DNA of 64,000 nt from Marinobacter subterrani (GCF_001045555.1 NZ_LFBU01000002.1:620001-684000), one strand, 5' to 3'; counted from the stretch's first letter, positions 10,895 through 21,566 are shown. A program made the numbers and translations. The notes: generated by a model not told the origin, from the sequence alone.

Positions 10895-12427
10895 ATGCTT
10901 GCTATCGTTCATTCCCGCGCCCTGATCGGCGTATCCGCCCCCGCTGTAACCGTTGAGGTTCACCTCTCTGGTGGCCTGCCCGCACTGTCCATTGTCGGCC
11001 TTCCTGAGACCGGCGTCCGCGAGAGTAAAGAACGGGTTCGAAGTGCACTGCTGAATGCCGGCTTCGAATTTCCCGCCCGGCGCATAACCATCAATCTCGC
11101 TCCTGCAGATCTGCCCAAGGAAGGTGGCCGGTTTGACCTGCCCATTGCCCTTGGCATTCTGGCGGCATCGGGCCAGGTTCCGGCAGAGAGCCTCGCCGAC
11201 TGTGAGTTCCTGGGCGAACTGTCCCTTGATGGTGCACTGAGGCCACTCAAGGGTGTTCTGCCGGCGGTGCTGGCGGCCCGGCAGGACGGGCGGGCGTTGC
11301 TAGTTCCCCACGGTAATGCCAGTGAAGCCGCCCTCGCCAGCCAGGGTGACGTATTGGCGGCGGGCCATTTGCTGACGGTGTGTGAGCATCTCAGTGGCCG
11401 GGCCAGGCTGGTGCCGGTGCCGAAGCTGCCATTGGCACGGACGTTGGACAATGCCGGGGAGAGCCCCGACCTGTCCGATGTGCGGGGCCAGCGCGTTCCC
11501 CGGCGGGCTCTGGAAGTCGCCGCTGCCGGCGGCCACAACCTGCTGTTCTTCGGTCCGCCCGGCACCGGCAAGAGTATGCTGGCCAGCCGTCTGCCCGGCA
11601 TTCTTCCGGAACTGGCTGATGACGCCGCCATGGAGGTTGCCAGCGTTCATTCGGTTGCCGGGCTGCCGGTGCGAGACGGCGGTTGGCGCCAGCCGCCGTT
11701 CCGGGCGCCCCACCACACCGCATCGGCCGTGGCAATGGTTGGCGGCGGTAGTAGCCCGCGTCCGGGAGAAATCTCCCTGGCCCATCGCGGCGTACTGTTT
11801 CTTGATGAGCTGCCAGAGTTCGAACGCCGGGTTCTGGAAGTGCTCCGGGAGCCCATGGAAACCGGGCATATCTCGATCAGCCGGGCGGCGCGCCAGGTGA
11901 ATTTTCCGGCCCGGTTCCAGGTCGTTGGCGCCATGAACCCGTGCCCCTGCGGTTACAGTGGCCACCCAGCGGTTGAGTGCCAGTGTACACCCCAGCAGGT
12001 GACGCGTTATCGTTCGAAAATCTCGGGCCCGCTGTTAGACCGGTTCGACCTGCATGTGGAAGTCCCCGTCCAGGGTGGCAGTGTGCTGATGCAGCAGGGT
12101 GGAGACGGAGAGAGCAGCGCCACGGTTCGCCAGCGGGTCATCGAGGCCCGGAGGAGGCAGTCAGAGCGGGGCCTGGTGAATGCCGAGCTGTCGGGCCGGG
12201 ATCTGCATGCCGCCTGTCGCCTGGCCCCCCAGGGCGAGCAGTTGCTGGCGGGGGCCATGGAGAAACTGGGTCTGTCGGCCCGGGCTTTGCACCGGATCCT
12301 GCGGGTGGCCCGCACCCTTGCGGACCTCGAAGGCTGTGATGAACTGCGCCAAAACCATCTGGTTGAGGCGCTTGGTTACCGGCAACTGGACCGCCAGCAG
12401 GGGCGTAATTCCGTGGTATCCGCCTGA
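10895..12427 (+). CDS. comM: ComM/YifB family Mg-chelatase-like AAA+ ATPase
   Basis: This 510-residue protein has the three-part ComM layout. An N-terminal Lon-protease-like S5 fold domain (about 20-145) is followed by the AAA+ Mg-chelatase module (about 190-395), with Walker A FFGPPGTGKSML and Walker B GVLFLDELPEF. A C-terminal helical Mg-chelatase domain (about 400-500) includes the typical LSARALHRILRVARTLADL. A cysteine-rich segment MNPCPCGYSGHP is also typical. ComM is a hexameric helicase that promotes branch migration during natural transformation. No other competence gene lies next to it here. Confidence 0.93.
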   Translation: MLAIVHSRALIGVSAPAVTVEVHLSGGLPALSIVGLPETGVRESKERVRSALLNAGFEFPARRITINLAPADLPKEGGRFDLPIALGILAASGQVPAESLADCEFLGELSLDGALRPLKGVLPAVLAARQDGRALLVPHGNASEAALASQGDVLAAGHLLTVCEHLSGRARLVPVPKLPLARTLDNAGESPDLSDVRGQRVPRRALEVAAAGGHNLLFFGPPGTGKSMLASRLPGILPELADDAAMEVASVHSVAGLPVRDGGWRQPPFRAPHHTASAVAMVGGGSSPRPGEISLAHRGVLFLDELPEFERRVLEVLREPMETGHISISRAARQVNFPARFQVVGAMNPCPCGYSGHPAVECQCTPQQVTRYRSKISGPLLDRFDLHVEVPVQGGSVLMQQGGDGESSATVRQRVIEARRRQSERGLVNAELSGRDLHAACRLAPQGEQLLAGAMEKLGLSARALHRILRVARTLADLEGCDELRQNHLVEALGYRQLDRQQGRNSVVSA

Positions 12428-12499
12428 GCTGCATCACTCTGGTAAACTGTGCCCAAAGCCCGTTAAACACGACCCGCTGACGGCGGTTAAGGATTGCAG

Positions 12500-13234
12500 A
12501 TGACTGACCAGAAAGAGCCGCAAGATCATAGAGACGCTAAAGAAGAATCGCCGGTAACCACCCGTCGCGGCGTTCGCAGCTTTGTGCTGCGCCAGGGCCG
12601 GATGACCGAAGGCCAGAAAAAGGCGTTCGAGCGGAGCTGGCCAAAATACGGTCTTACTCGTGAAGACGGAATGATCGATCCGCGCCAGGTGTTTGGCCGG
12701 GACGCCATGCTGAACCTGGAGATCGGTTTCGGCATGGGCAAATCCCTGGCCGAGATGGCCGAAGCTGCGCCGGAGCAGGACTTTATCGGCGTTGAGGTGC
12801 ACCAGCCCGGCGTCGGGGCACTGCTCAAGGACATCGAGGATCGTGGCCTGGAAAACGTCCGGATCTACAGTATTGACGCCAATGACGTGATCGACCTGTG
12901 TCTGCCGGATGCCTGTCTTGATCGGGTGATGGTGTTCTTCCCGGATCCGTGGCACAAGAAAAGGCACCATAAGCGCCGGCTGATCCAGCATGAGTTTGTT
13001 CAGCGCGTCCGCCACAAGCTTCGGGTCGGCGGTATTCTGCACCTGGCCACCGACTGGGAGAACTACGCGGAGCACATGATGGAAATCATGGGTGCGTCCG
13101 AGGGGTTTGCCAACATGCAGGAGTCCGGGGGCTATTCACCGCGCCCGGACGACCGCCCGGTGACCAAGTTTGAAAAGCGGGGAGAGAACCTGGGCCACGG
13201 TGTCTGGGATCTGCTGTTTTACCGCACCAACTGA
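12500..13234 (+). CDS. trmB: tRNA (guanine46-N7)-methyltransferase
   Basis: This 244-residue SAM-dependent enzyme makes m7G46 in the tRNA variable loop. It shows the SAM site [15 protein letters not shown], then [12 protein letters not shown] and the family signature [16 protein letters not shown], followed by [12 protein letters not shown]. The ATG at 12500 has AAGGA six bases upstream; an in-frame TTG two codons earlier is less likely. The N-terminal 45 residues are charged and probably disordered. In pseudomonads trmB lies near the hemW/rdgB cluster, as here. Confidence 0.95.
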   Translation: MTDQKEPQDHRDAKEESPVTTRRGVRSFVLRQGRMTEGQKKAFERSWPKYGLTREDGMIDPRQVFGRDAMLNLEIGFGMGKSLAEMAEAAPEQDFIGVEVHQPGVGALLKDIEDRGLENVRIYSIDANDVIDLCLPDACLDRVMVFFPDPWHKKRHHKRRLIQHEFVQRVRHKLRVGGILHLATDWENYAEHMMEIMGASEGFANMQESGGYSPRPDDRPVTKFEKRGENLGHGVWDLLFYRTN

Positions 13235-13249
13235 TCTCCGCAGGTCGGC

Positions 13250-13783
13250 TTAGTGATGCGCCAGCGGATGGCGCCGCGCGGCCCGGAGAATCACAAGCCC
13301 GGCGGTGCCCAAAGTCAGGGCAGTAAATTTGATCAGGGCGCAGAGGGTCGCCCACAGGCTCACCGCGTCAGTCGGCGGATCAAAGTTATTGAACAGCAGG
13401 ATATTCTCTGCAAAATCCGCCAGGCCGGCGGCGACAAACAAGGCCCGCACCCATCTCGCGCCCACCCGCTCTCGAACCCCCGGGCGATCCCGTGTCAGGT
13501 GCCTGGTCAGGTGAAACAGGGCCAGCAGGTAGATGGGGATAAACAGGAAATCCAGCCACAAAGAGATCTTGGCCCAGCCAATGCCATCACTGCGCCAGCT
13601 ACGCAGGATGGCGTGAGCCTGATCTGCGGTACCGGCAAGCTGATAACTGACGATGCCCTGGGGGGCGGAAGCCGTCTGCAGTGGCTGGTTGACCAGCAAC
13701 AGGGCGAGCAACACCAGAACCAGCGCCACCAGGCTGGCTTTCAGGGTTTTGGGCAGGGCTGCCAATCCGTGTGCAGGGTCCAT
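13250..13783 (-). CDS. small integral membrane protein of unknown function
   Basis: This 177-residue protein has about four hydrophobic spans: residues 15-33 (rich in Leu/Val), 72-92 (ISLWLDFLFIPIYLLALFHL), 108-130 and 140-165. Short charged loops separate them. No catalytic motif is recognised. Its ATG overlaps the hemW stop by one base (TAATG), so it is the last gene of the metX-to-hemW run and is probably translated by coupling. Pseudomonads also carry an uncharacterised gene in this area. The function is unknown. Confidence 0.75.
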   Translation of the reverse strand: MDPAHGLAALPKTLKASLVALVLVLLALLLVNQPLQTASAPQGIVSYQLAGTADQAHAILRSWRSDGIGWAKISLWLDFLFIPIYLLALFHLTRHLTRDRPGVRERVGARWVRALFVAAGLADFAENILLFNNFDPPTDAVSLWATLCALIKFTALTLGTAGLVILRAARRHPLAHH

Positions 13784-14913
13784 TATAGAAATCGCTCCAG
13801 CAGGCTGTTCAGGTATCTCTGGCCCAGGGGGGTCGCTTGCAGCCGGTCACTGACCAGCAGTTTGTCATCGCGTACTGTTTTAAGTTTTACCCCAACTGAC
13901 GACAGCGGTAAACCCGTGCGCTGGTAAAAAAGGTCTTCACTGACGCCGTCTGTGAGCCGGAGGGCGTTCATCAGGAACTCCAGTGGCAGGTCTTCGTCGG
14001 TAATGCTGTTACTGCCTGCTGTCCGGCTGCCAATTCGGTTGAGGTAGGCCTCGGGCTGGCGGGTCTTCCAGTAGCGCCGGATACTGCCATCGGCAAGACT
14101 GATTTTGCCATGGGCTCCGGCTCCGAGCGCCAGGTAGTCGCCAAAGGTCCAGTAATTAAGATTATGGCGGGAAGCCCGCCCCTCGAGGCTCCAGGCCGAC
14201 ACTTCGTAGTCCCGGTATCCCTGCTGGTGCAGAAACCCGGCGCCCCGGCAATAAATGTCCCAGAGGTGATCGTCATCCGGCAAATCCGGTGGCCGGCTGT
14301 AAAACTCGGTGTTTGGCTCCAGAGTCAGTTGGTACCAGGACAGATGGGGCGGCTGGTAATGCAGGGCGGTTCTGAGATCCTCCAGTGCCTGCTCCGATGT
14401 CTGGCCCGGTAAGCCGTGCATCAGATCTATGTTGAAGTTCTCGAACCCGGCCTGGCGGGCGGCGGTGATGGCACGGTGAGCCGCCTGGCTGTCGTGAATG
14501 CGCCCAAGGGCTTTCAGGTGGTTGGCGTTGAAGCTCTGAACCCCGATCGAGAGCCGGTTGATGCCAGCGTCCCGGAAGGCCTCAAGGCGGCCTGCCTCCA
14601 GCGTGCCAGGGTTGGCTTCCAGCGTGATCTCGGCATCTGGTGAAATGTTGAGCCTCGCCCGCACGTGGGTAAACAGCCGCTGATAGAACTCACCACTCAT
14701 CAGTGACGGTGTTCCGCCACCGATAAAGACGGTTTCCACTGGGCGGCCGGAGGCGAAGGCCAGATCCTGCTCAAGGTCTTCGAGCAGGGCATCAAGGTAG
14801 GCAGATTCGGGAATGGCGCCCGTGGCAGCGTGGGAGTTGAAATCGCAGTAAGGACACTTGCGCACGCACCAGGGCACATGAATGTACAGGCTAAGGGGCG
14901 GGGAAACCGACAA
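13783..14913 (-). CDS. hemW: heme chaperone HemW (radical SAM)
   Basis: This protein of about 376 residues is related to coproporphyrinogen III dehydrogenase HemN but acts as a heme-trafficking chaperone. The radical SAM motif is CVRKCPYC (Cx3CxxC without HemN's extra final Cys, the usual HemW difference). It is followed by FIGGGTPSLM, EANPGTLE, LSIGVQSFN and DLMHGLPGQT, then a C-terminal HemN-like domain. Start choice is uncertain: no ATG precedes the first domain, and a TTG at 14913 has GGAGC about ten bases upstream. A CTG overlapping the rdgB stop is an alternative. Confidence 0.9.
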   Translation of the reverse strand: MSVSPPLSLYIHVPWCVRKCPYCDFNSHAATGAIPESAYLDALLEDLEQDLAFASGRPVETVFIGGGTPSLMSGEFYQRLFTHVRARLNISPDAEITLEANPGTLEAGRLEAFRDAGINRLSIGVQSFNANHLKALGRIHDSQAAHRAITAARQAGFENFNIDLMHGLPGQTSEQALEDLRTALHYQPPHLSWYQLTLEPNTEFYSRPPDLPDDDHLWDIYCRGAGFLHQQGYRDYEVSAWSLEGRASRHNLNYWTFGDYLALGAGAHGKISLADGSIRRYWKTRQPEAYLNRIGSRTAGSNSITDEDLPLEFLMNALRLTDGVSEDLFYQRTGLPLSSVGVKLKTVRDDKLLVSDRLQATPLGQRYLNSLLERFL

Positions 14914-14918
14914 GGGGT

Positions 14919-15518
14919 TCAGTGCTCCGCCCGGAGCTGCTCTGCCAGTAATTTCAGGGCCCGGCCCCGATGACTGATGCGGCTTTTCTCGGCACGGGAC
15001 ATTTCTGCCGCGCTGCACCCCTGCTCCGGTGCCAGGAACACCGGGTCATACCCGAAACCGCCATCGCCTCGGGGGGCCCGGAGGATCGACCCGGGCCAGC
15101 GGCCATGACAAATCACCGGGGTCGGGTCATCGGCGTGGCGAAGGTACACCAGTACGCAGTGGAACTGCGCGCCCCGCAGCTCATCAGGAACGTCTTTCAT
15201 GGCCTCAAGCAGGGCCTTCACGTTGTCCTGGTCCGTGGCATTGTCGCCGGCAAAGCGGGCAGAACGCACGCCAGGCCGGCCAGCCAGGGCATCCACGGCC
15301 AGCCCGCTGTCGTCTGCCAGGGCGGGAAGGCCGGTTTCCCGTGCTGCGTGTCTTGCCTTGAGAATGGCGTTTTCGACAAAGGTCACGGCGGGTTCTTCGG
15401 CCTCACCCACGCCAAGCTCGCCCTGGGCGACGGGGGTCATGCCCAGTGGCGCCAGCAGTTCGGCCAGCTCGGCAATTTTGCCCTGGTTGTTGCTGGCAAT
15501 TACAAGCTTTTCGGTCAT
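14919..15518 (-). CDS. rdgB: dITP/XTP pyrophosphatase (RdgB/HAM1)
   Basis: This 199-residue house-cleaning enzyme hydrolyses dITP, ITP and XTP to monophosphates and so keeps deaminated purines out of DNA and RNA. It shows the HAM1 blocks [41 protein letters not shown] and [11 protein letters not shown], ending in [10 protein letters not shown]. The ATG at 15518 fits other family members; the frame extends 11 codons upstream without similarity. It lies between the DUF4426 gene and hemW in one tightly packed operon. Confidence 0.95.
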   Translation of the reverse strand: MTEKLVIASNNQGKIAELAELLAPLGMTPVAQGELGVGEAEEPAVTFVENAILKARHAARETGLPALADDSGLAVDALAGRPGVRSARFAGDNATDQDNVKALLEAMKDVPDELRGAQFHCVLVYLRHADDPTPVICHGRWPGSILRAPRGDGGFGYDPVFLAPEQGCSAAEMSRAEKSRISHRGRALKLLAEQLRAEH

Positions 15519-15525
15519 ATCAGGC

Positions 15526-15981
15526 TCAGTCGCTGAACAGTGTGTGGGCAAAGCGAATCGCCAGGTCGTTCGGGTAGCCGTTCGGGCGTGCTGTGATGTT
15601 GAAGGTCATCAACTGGCCAGAGGTGTACTGGTACTCGGCGATGAAATAAACAGCGTCACCTTCCTGAATCCGCCGGAAGGCCAGAAATCGCACCTGCTGG
15701 ATATCATTGGACACCTTGCCCTCAACCTGGCCGGTTACGGGGGCCAGGGTCCCGTCTTCGTTTTCCTTCATGATGGCGATGTTGACTATACCAATGCCCT
15801 TGCTGCGTTGAAGGTCGTTGGCTTTGGCAACGTCCGGTGCCAGGAAGGTGCTGGGCAGCACGCTCCAGAGCACGGTGTAGTCCCCGAAATCTTCAGAACC
15901 GGCCTGGGCCTGGACGCTGAACAGGCCAGCCAGCGCGATAACCAGCAGGCTGCGGAATGTGCAAATGGCTTTTTTGATCAT
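15526..15981 (-). CDS. DUF4426 secreted/periplasmic protein
   Basis: This 151-residue protein has a clear signal peptide ([20 protein letters not shown], then FSVQAQA-G) and a mature domain of about 125 residues belonging to the DUF4426 family. The mature part is rich in beta structure with conserved segments [14 protein letters not shown] and [13 protein letters not shown]. The ATG overlaps the metW stop by 4 nt, so it is cotranslated with metX and metW. This gene order is shared with pseudomonads. No biochemical role is known; export suggests an envelope function unrelated to methionine synthesis itself. Confidence 0.85.
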   Translation of the reverse strand: MIKKAICTFRSLLVIALAGLFSVQAQAGSEDFGDYTVLWSVLPSTFLAPDVAKANDLQRSKGIGIVNIAIMKENEDGTLAPVTGQVEGKVSNDIQQVRFLAFRRIQEGDAVYFIAEYQYTSGQLMTFNITARPNGYPNDLAIRFAHTLFSD

Positions 15982-16583
15982 TGCTCTGTCTCCCGTGCAA
16001 TTCGGTAAATGGCAATCTCGCCCAACAGGTTGGGCCACAGGCGTGCCAGCCAGCTGTTCTGGTGCTGACCGTCCACCACCCGCCGGCTTTTGATCCTGAT
16101 GCCTTTCTGCCGGCACAGAGCTTCGAAATCCTTGAAGGTGCACAGCCGTATGTTGGGGGTGTTATACCATTTATACGGCAGTGCTTCGGATTCGGGCATG
16201 CGCCCGCTGAGAGCCAGCCCCCAGCGCAGCCGCCAGTGGGCAAAGTTGGGGAAGGTAACGATGCCTTCACTGCCGACCCGCAGCATTTCATCGAGGACCT
16301 TGTCCGGCCGCCGCACGGCCTGCAGTGCCTGGGTCATCAGAACAACGTCGAAACTGCCGTTATCAAAGTTGCCCAGGCCCTGGGTATCAAGGTTTTGCTC
16401 AATGACCGCCACACCCCGCCCCATGCAGGTGGTGATGTGGTCGGGGTTGATCTCCAGGCCGAACCCGCTGGCGCCGCGCTCGCGCTGGAGGAAGTCAAGC
16501 AGGGTGCCGTCGCCACAACCGAGATCGAGCACATGGTGGCCGGGCTGAATCCACTGCTGGATGATTTCGAGATCCGGTCTCAT
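15978..16583 (-). CDS. metW: methionine biosynthesis protein MetW
   Basis: This 201-residue protein has a methyltransferase-like fold. The N-terminal glycine-rich SAM-type motif is [17 protein letters not shown], and later blocks are [16 protein letters not shown] and [20 protein letters not shown], both typical of MetW. MetW is required with MetX for acylation of homoserine in several bacteria, but its exact activity is not settled. Its start overlaps the metX stop by 4 nt and its stop overlaps the DUF4426 start by 4 nt, so the three are strongly coupled. Confidence 0.92.
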   Translation of the reverse strand: MRPDLEIIQQWIQPGHHVLDLGCGDGTLLDFLQRERGASGFGLEINPDHITTCMGRGVAVIEQNLDTQGLGNFDNGSFDVVLMTQALQAVRRPDKVLDEMLRVGSEGIVTFPNFAHWRLRWGLALSGRMPESEALPYKWYNTPNIRLCTFKDFEALCRQKGIRIKSRRVVDGQHQNSWLARLWPNLLGEIAIYRIARETEQ

Positions 16584-17728
16584 GCTCCGACCTCCCGTGC
16601 GACGCGATCCATGTAGGCATTGAAAATATCGGTATACCGGGGCGTGGGAATCAGAAAGGCGTCGTGCCCCCAGGGCGCATCTACTTCGGCATAGCTGACC
16701 TTGCGCCGGGCGGCGATCATGGCGTTAACCATCTCTTCAGAGCGGGCCGGGGTGAAACGCCAGTCGGTGCTGAACGAAAGCACCAGGTACTCGCAGGTTG
16801 CGGCAGCGAGGGCCCTGGAGAGGTCACCACCGAACTCATAGGCCGGATCAAAGTAATCCAGCGCCCGGGTCATCAGCAGGTAGGTGTTGGCATCGAAGGA
16901 TTCAGAGAACCGTTCGCCCTGGTAGCGCAGGTAGCTTTCTACCTGGAATTCCGCGTCATAGCCGAACTTGTAAGCCTGGTCCCGGAGTTCGCGGCCAAAT
17001 TTCTCGCCCATGGAGGCATCGGACAGGTAGGTGATGTGCCCGACCATCCTTGCCAGCATGAGGCCCCGACGGGGCAGGGCGTCGAAGTCGTAATAGCGGC
17101 CGTCGTGGAATTCCCGGTCTGAGGTGATGGCCTGGCGTGCGACTTCATTGAAGGCGATGTTCTGGGCTGTCAGTCTGGGCGTGGAGGCAATGACCACGGC
17201 GTGGCGCAGCCGATCCGGATAGTCCAGGCTCCACTGCAGTGCCTGCATGCCTCCGAGCGAACCGCCGACAACTGCGGCCCAGCAATCAATACCGAGGCGG
17301 TCGGCCAGCAGGGCCTGGCTCTTCACCCAGTCGCCGACGGTAATGACCGGGAACTCCGGGCCGTAAGGCTTGCCGGTTGCAGGGTTGTTGCTGCTGGGTC
17401 CGGTGCTGCCATGGCAGCCCCCGAGGTTGTTCAGGCTGACGACAAAAAAACGGTCGGTATCAATGGGCTTGCCCGGCCCGATGCAACTGTCCCACCAGCC
17501 GGGCTTGCGGTCGTCGGCGGAATGGAAACCGGCGGCGTGATGATGCCCGCTCAGGGCATGGCAGATCAGCACGGCGTTGCTCGCATCGGCGTTCAGCGTG
17601 CCGTAGGTCTCGACGACCAGGTCGTAGTTTTCCAGGGTCTGGCCGCAGGCCAGCTCGATGGGAGCGTCGAAATGATAGGTCTGCGGGGTAACTACCCCAA
17701 CAGAATCCGCAGGCAGGGAATCGGGCAT
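16580..17728 (-). CDS. metX: homoserine O-acyltransferase (MetX; succinyl- or acetyl-transferring)
   Basis: This 382-residue alpha/beta hydrolase acyltransferase activates homoserine for methionine synthesis. The triad is readable: Ser157 in VVGGSLGG, Asp322 in FSTDWRF and His355 in PWGHDAF. The family segments [14 protein letters not shown] and [14 protein letters not shown] are intact. MetX proteins of this operon type in pseudomonads use succinyl-CoA, so the succinyl form is more likely, but acetyl-CoA use cannot be excluded by eye. It is followed by metW with overlap. No SAM riboswitch is evident in the 127 nt upstream. Confidence 0.93.
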   Translation of the reverse strand: MPDSLPADSVGVVTPQTYHFDAPIELACGQTLENYDLVVETYGTLNADASNAVLICHALSGHHHAAGFHSADDRKPGWWDSCIGPGKPIDTDRFFVVSLNNLGGCHGSTGPSSNNPATGKPYGPEFPVITVGDWVKSQALLADRLGIDCWAAVVGGSLGGMQALQWSLDYPDRLRHAVVIASTPRLTAQNIAFNEVARQAITSDREFHDGRYYDFDALPRRGLMLARMVGHITYLSDASMGEKFGRELRDQAYKFGYDAEFQVESYLRYQGERFSESFDANTYLLMTRALDYFDPAYEFGGDLSRALAAATCEYLVLSFSTDWRFTPARSEEMVNAMIAARRKVSYAEVDAPWGHDAFLIPTPRYTDIFNAYMDRVAREVGA

Positions 17729-17855
17729 CGGCGCGAGAGGTTCCTGGTTCGATCCGTAAGTGTCTGGAACAGCAACGGCAAAGCCATCGCCAGCCCAGCA
17801 GTTTAAAGCCGGGGCGTGATGGCTGCAACCGCCTGCATGGTCGCGGGTGCGGGGC

Positions 17856-19820
17856 TTATACCGCTCCGGAGATATTGACCACTTTCTGCTGGATCAGGGT
17901 AGGGGCCGGTTTACGGATCTGGCGCTGCATGGCATCGGCCAGCTCGAGTTGCCGGCGGAGGTCGGCGATGGTGTGGTTCAGGCGCTGGCGCTCGGCCCGG
18001 CTGTCCCGGTCGTTGCGGACCATGTCGCGCAGCCGGCGAATCTGGTGCTCAAGCAGCTGCTTCTGCTCCATCGAGAACTGCATGATGGGCAACAGAGCCT
18101 CAGACGGCCAGCGTTCCACGTCCTGGCGCACTCGGCCATGCAGGGTTCGGGCTTCACCCACCATGACATTGAAAAAGCGGCGAACCAGCACCGATTGCTC
18201 GGTCAGCAGATTCTTGGGGCTGATTCGGAACCGGCGGGCCTTTTTGCGCAGCTCGCGGATGGCGATAACGTGTCGGCCGGCCCGCAGCGGAATCGGTTCC
18301 AGGTGACGGGCCCGGCTGTCCTCGTTGTAGCGACGATAGATGGCGCCCACCATTTTTTCGGCCAGGTGGCCCTCGCTCAGCAGGTTGGTCAGGTCGCTTT
18401 CCAGCAGCTCGAAGAACTGATCCATGGCGCGGTTCATGCCGGCGGTCGTCCAGCTTTTCGACATGCTGGTCCTGACACGCTCGGCGTGAGCCTCGAAGCG
18501 TTGCTCGCTGACCAGTTTCTTCAGCAGGTCGCCCTGGGAGTCCATCAGGCGCCGGCTCGAACGCAGGGTGATCAGTTTCTTGTAGTAGTAGTCGTAGTCT
18601 TTCTGGGCACGCTCGGCGAGCCGGCCCAGTGCCGCCTTGTCCATGGTGACGCCAGCGCAGGCCACGAGCTCCTCTTCCAGCGAGTCGAGCCGGTACTGCA
18701 TGGCGGCCTGGCTGTTCTGCAGCATGCCAAGCAGATCGTTGATCAGACTCTGGGTGATCAGCTGTTCCTTGTGCATCAGGATGCGCTGGATAATCAGCTG
18801 CTCAAGCTGGCCGACATTGGAGCGGTCGAACAGCTCGCTGTCCTTTCTGACCCGTGCCACCAGGCCCTGCTTGGCCGAGACCGGAATGACGTCGTGCTGG
18901 CGCATACCCAGGTGGTCGGCGGTGTAGCTGCGCACCCGGTCGATGGCTTCCTCGGTGTGGCGCTCGCCCTGCAGGTCGTCCCAGAGCACATCAATTTTGT
19001 TCAGAACGGCAAAGCGCCCGGCGCGATGGTCCGCGTGCTGGGTGTCGATGTGCTCCTTCCAGATGGTCATGTCACTGGCCGTTACGCCGGTATCGGCGCT
19101 GAGCACAAAGAGGATGGCATGAGCCCGCGGCAGCATGCTGATGGTCAGTTCCGGCTCGGAGCCCAGGGCGTTCAGGCCCGGGGTATCCAGAATGCGCAGG
19201 CCGCGCTCGAACAGCGGGTGGCGGATACTGATCTGGGCGTTGCGCCAGGCCGGCACCAGCACATTGCCCGGGTTGTTGCGGTCCTGCTCCAGCATGTCTT
19301 CGTCAAAGCCCAGGGCCCGAGCTTCGTCCGGCGGTACGCTCTTGACCCGGGCTACCTCGGCCAGCACTTCCCGCATGATCTCGGGGTCGCGCTCATCCAG
19401 CTCATGCTTGACCCAGCGCTCCGGCTGCTTTCTCAGTTGCTGCAGGGACAGGTCACCGTTGCGGGTCTCGATCGGCAGCAGGAGCAGGTAGTTCTCGTTG
19501 GCACTGCGATCGAAGAACAGCTCGGTGGGGCACATGGTGGTGCGCCCGGCCTGCGACGGCAGCATTCGCTGGCCGTAGTCGGAAAAGAACAGGGCGTTGA
19601 TGAGTTCGGTCTTGCCCCGGGAGTATTCCCCCACGAAGGCAATGGTGAGCTCATCTTCGATCAGCAGTTCCAGCCCGTGACGGATGCGGGTGCTGACATC
19701 ATCGGAAAACAGATTGTTGTCTTGCAGCCATAGCCGGTACCGGCCGATCTGGCGGATCAGCTCCTTCTTCCAGTTATGGTAAGCCTCTACCTGCTGCGAC
19801 AGAGTTCCCTGCTGACTCAT
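17856..19820 (-). CDS. dynamin-like GTPase family protein
   Basis: This 654-residue large GTPase has G1 GEYSRGKT (residues 64-71), the switch region RTTMCPTE, G3 [10 protein letters not shown] and G4 NKIDVLW, all near the N-terminus. The remaining 350 or so residues are mostly helical, with coiled-coil-like stretches, as in bacterial dynamin-like proteins that act on membranes. The ATG at 19820 has AAGGAA seven bases upstream. The gene is inserted between yggT and metX, which are closer neighbours in pseudomonads, and is followed by metX after 127 nt. A membrane remodelling role is inferred only from the fold. Confidence 0.85.
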   Translation of the reverse strand: MSQQGTLSQQVEAYHNWKKELIRQIGRYRLWLQDNNLFSDDVSTRIRHGLELLIEDELTIAFVGEYSRGKTELINALFFSDYGQRMLPSQAGRTTMCPTELFFDRSANENYLLLLPIETRNGDLSLQQLRKQPERWVKHELDERDPEIMREVLAEVARVKSVPPDEARALGFDEDMLEQDRNNPGNVLVPAWRNAQISIRHPLFERGLRILDTPGLNALGSEPELTISMLPRAHAILFVLSADTGVTASDMTIWKEHIDTQHADHRAGRFAVLNKIDVLWDDLQGERHTEEAIDRVRSYTADHLGMRQHDVIPVSAKQGLVARVRKDSELFDRSNVGQLEQLIIQRILMHKEQLITQSLINDLLGMLQNSQAAMQYRLDSLEEELVACAGVTMDKAALGRLAERAQKDYDYYYKKLITLRSSRRLMDSQGDLLKKLVSEQRFEAHAERVRTSMSKSWTTAGMNRAMDQFFELLESDLTNLLSEGHLAEKMVGAIYRRYNEDSRARHLEPIPLRAGRHVIAIRELRKKARRFRISPKNLLTEQSVLVRRFFNVMVGEARTLHGRVRQDVERWPSEALLPIMQFSMEQKQLLEHQIRRLRDMVRNDRDSRAERQRLNHTIADLRRQLELADAMQRQIRKPAPTLIQQKVVNISGAV

Positions 19821-20064
19821 TGGATATTCCTTCTGCGCGACTTCCGGGTATCCCGGGCATGACGGGGTGCTCACGGGTGACGGATTAATTACCGGTAATA
19901 CTATCCTGTTCCCTGAATATTTGCGGCGCGGCTGCGGCAGTACGGTTGGTTTGGATGGCGAAAAAATACCAAAAAAAGACTGCAAAATCAGTGTTCTGAG
20001 TCTGCAGTCCCGGAATAATGGTTTTCGTGGCTAAATGTAACGGAATGTATATTTGCGACGGGGT

Positions 20065-20649
20065 TTACATCCCGAGCCCGATCGCACCCAGCCCTGCGGC
20101 CACTTTCATATGCTCAATAACCACCGAAATAACATTCAGGATCAGGAACACAATGATCGGTGACAGGTCCAGGCCGCCCATGGACGGCATGATATTCCGC
20201 ACCGGGCGCATGACCGGTTCGGTGATCTGGGCGACCAGTTGAATCGCAGGGTGGCTGCTGCCGGGCGCTATCCAACTGACAACCACGATGGCAATGACCG
20301 ACCAGAAATAGATTTTCACAATCAAGTCCAGCACGTTCAGGACCGCCCAGACCAGCAGGGTGATGGGGTTCATGGCTGGAATGCCGCCATTGAGCGCGAT
20401 CAGGATCAGGAAGAAGGTGATGGCCTGGATGATCACCGCCAGCACTAGGGCGGCCCCGTCAATACCACCCCAGCCCGGGATCAGGCGCCGCAGTGGCCGC
20501 AGCAGGGGATTTGTTGCCTTGACCACAAACTGGGTGATCGGGTTGTAGAAATCCGCCCGGGCGAGCTGAAGCAGGAACCGCAGCAGGACGATGGTCAGGT
20601 AAAAGGAGGATGCGATCAGCAGGATGGTAATCAGGATGTCTGCCAGCAT
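20065..20649 (-). CDS. yggT: YggT family membrane protein
   Basis: This 194-residue inner membrane protein has two YggT repeats (about 5-90 and 105-190). Each has paired hydrophobic helices around a conserved RP segment: NPLLRPLRRLIPGWGGID in the first and EPVMRPVRNIMPSMGGLDLS in the second. Family members are linked to osmotic stress tolerance and sometimes to cell division, but no firm mechanism exists. It follows proC by 22 nt in the yggS-proC-yggT run. Confidence 0.9.
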   Translation of the reverse strand: MLADILITILLIASSFYLTIVLLRFLLQLARADFYNPITQFVVKATNPLLRPLRRLIPGWGGIDGAALVLAVIIQAITFFLILIALNGGIPAMNPITLLVWAVLNVLDLIVKIYFWSVIAIVVVSWIAPGSSHPAIQLVAQITEPVMRPVRNIMPSMGGLDLSPIIVFLILNVISVVIEHMKVAAGLGAIGLGM

Positions 20650-20671
20650 GAAGCTGTGTCTCCGTTATCGG

Positions 20672-21505
20672 TTACTGTTTGCCAGCCAGTTCTTTGGCCA
20701 TTTCTTCCGAGCGCTTGAACGCCGCGTTGTAGGCTTTGCGGACCAGGTCCCGCATGCCCCCGTCTTCGAAGGTATTGATGGCCTGCTCCGTGGTCCCGCC
20801 GGGAGACATCACGTTGCGCTTGAGTTGGCCGGGGTCCTGATCACTGCGGGCGGCCATCTCGGCAGCGCCTGCCATGGTCTGGATCGCCAGAGCCCGTGCC
20901 GTGTCGGACGCGATGCCTGCGTCCGCCGCTGCTTCCTCAAGGGCTTCGAGCATCAGGAAGAAGTAGGCGGGGCCACTGCCGGACAGCGCGGTCACGCCGT
21001 GGAGCTGGTTTTCTTCGTCGACCCACAGTGCCGAGCCGATGCTCTCGAATACCGATTCCACCATCTTCTTCTGGGCGTCTTTCACTTCCTTGTTGGCAAA
21101 AAGACCCGCTGCACCCTTGCCGACCAGCGATGGCGTGTTGGGCATTACCCTCACCAGCGGCAATCCGCCACCCAGCCACTCGTCCAGCGTGTCTGCGGTC
21201 AGGCCGGCGGCAATGGAGACCATCAGCGGCCGGGTATTCTGGACAACGGGCGCAATGTCGCGGCAGACATCGGCCATTACCTGGGGTTTGACGGCCAGCA
21301 CTACCATGTCAGCCTGCTGGGCGCAGTAGCGGTTGTCGGTGGTAACGCTGACCCCGAAATGTTTGCGGATCGATTGCAGATGGCCGTCATCCGGCGCACT
21401 GACCCAGATGTCACCGGCTTTATAGCCGTTGTCCAGCATACCGCCAATGATGGCGCTGGCCATGTTGCCTGCGCCAATAAAAGAGATGGTTGGTGATGTG
21501 CTCAA
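20672..21505 (-). CDS. proC: pyrroline-5-carboxylate reductase
   Basis: This 277-residue NAD(P)H enzyme carries out the last step of proline synthesis. The N-terminal Rossmann motif is ISFIGAGNMASAIIGG, followed by VVLAVKPQVMADV, VRVMPNTPSLVGKGA and the C-terminal dimer signature SPGGTTEQAINTFEDGG. The start appears to be TTG, since no ATG precedes the Rossmann strand and GGGGAG lies seven bases before it. It lies between yggS and yggT. Confidence 0.95.
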   Translation of the reverse strand: MSTSPTISFIGAGNMASAIIGGMLDNGYKAGDIWVSAPDDGHLQSIRKHFGVSVTTDNRYCAQQADMVVLAVKPQVMADVCRDIAPVVQNTRPLMVSIAAGLTADTLDEWLGGGLPLVRVMPNTPSLVGKGAAGLFANKEVKDAQKKMVESVFESIGSALWVDEENQLHGVTALSGSGPAYFFLMLEALEEAAADAGIASDTARALAIQTMAGAAEMAARSDQDPGQLKRNVMSPGGTTEQAINTFEDGGMRDLVRKAYNAAFKRSEEMAKELAGKQ

Positions 21506-21566
21506 GGTTCACTCCCCGGTTGATCGGTTAAACGTCCGGCCCTGATGATAGCAGGAACCGGCCGGT

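Noticed and set aside
17729..17855. Possible SAM riboswitch before metX
   Set aside because: No conserved SAM-riboswitch core, pseudoknot or terminator arrangement was visible in the 127 nt.
17847..19733. 628-residue ORF antisense to the dynamin-like gene
   Set aside because: Shadow frame of high-GC coding sequence, composition rich in Val, Gln and His, no domain.
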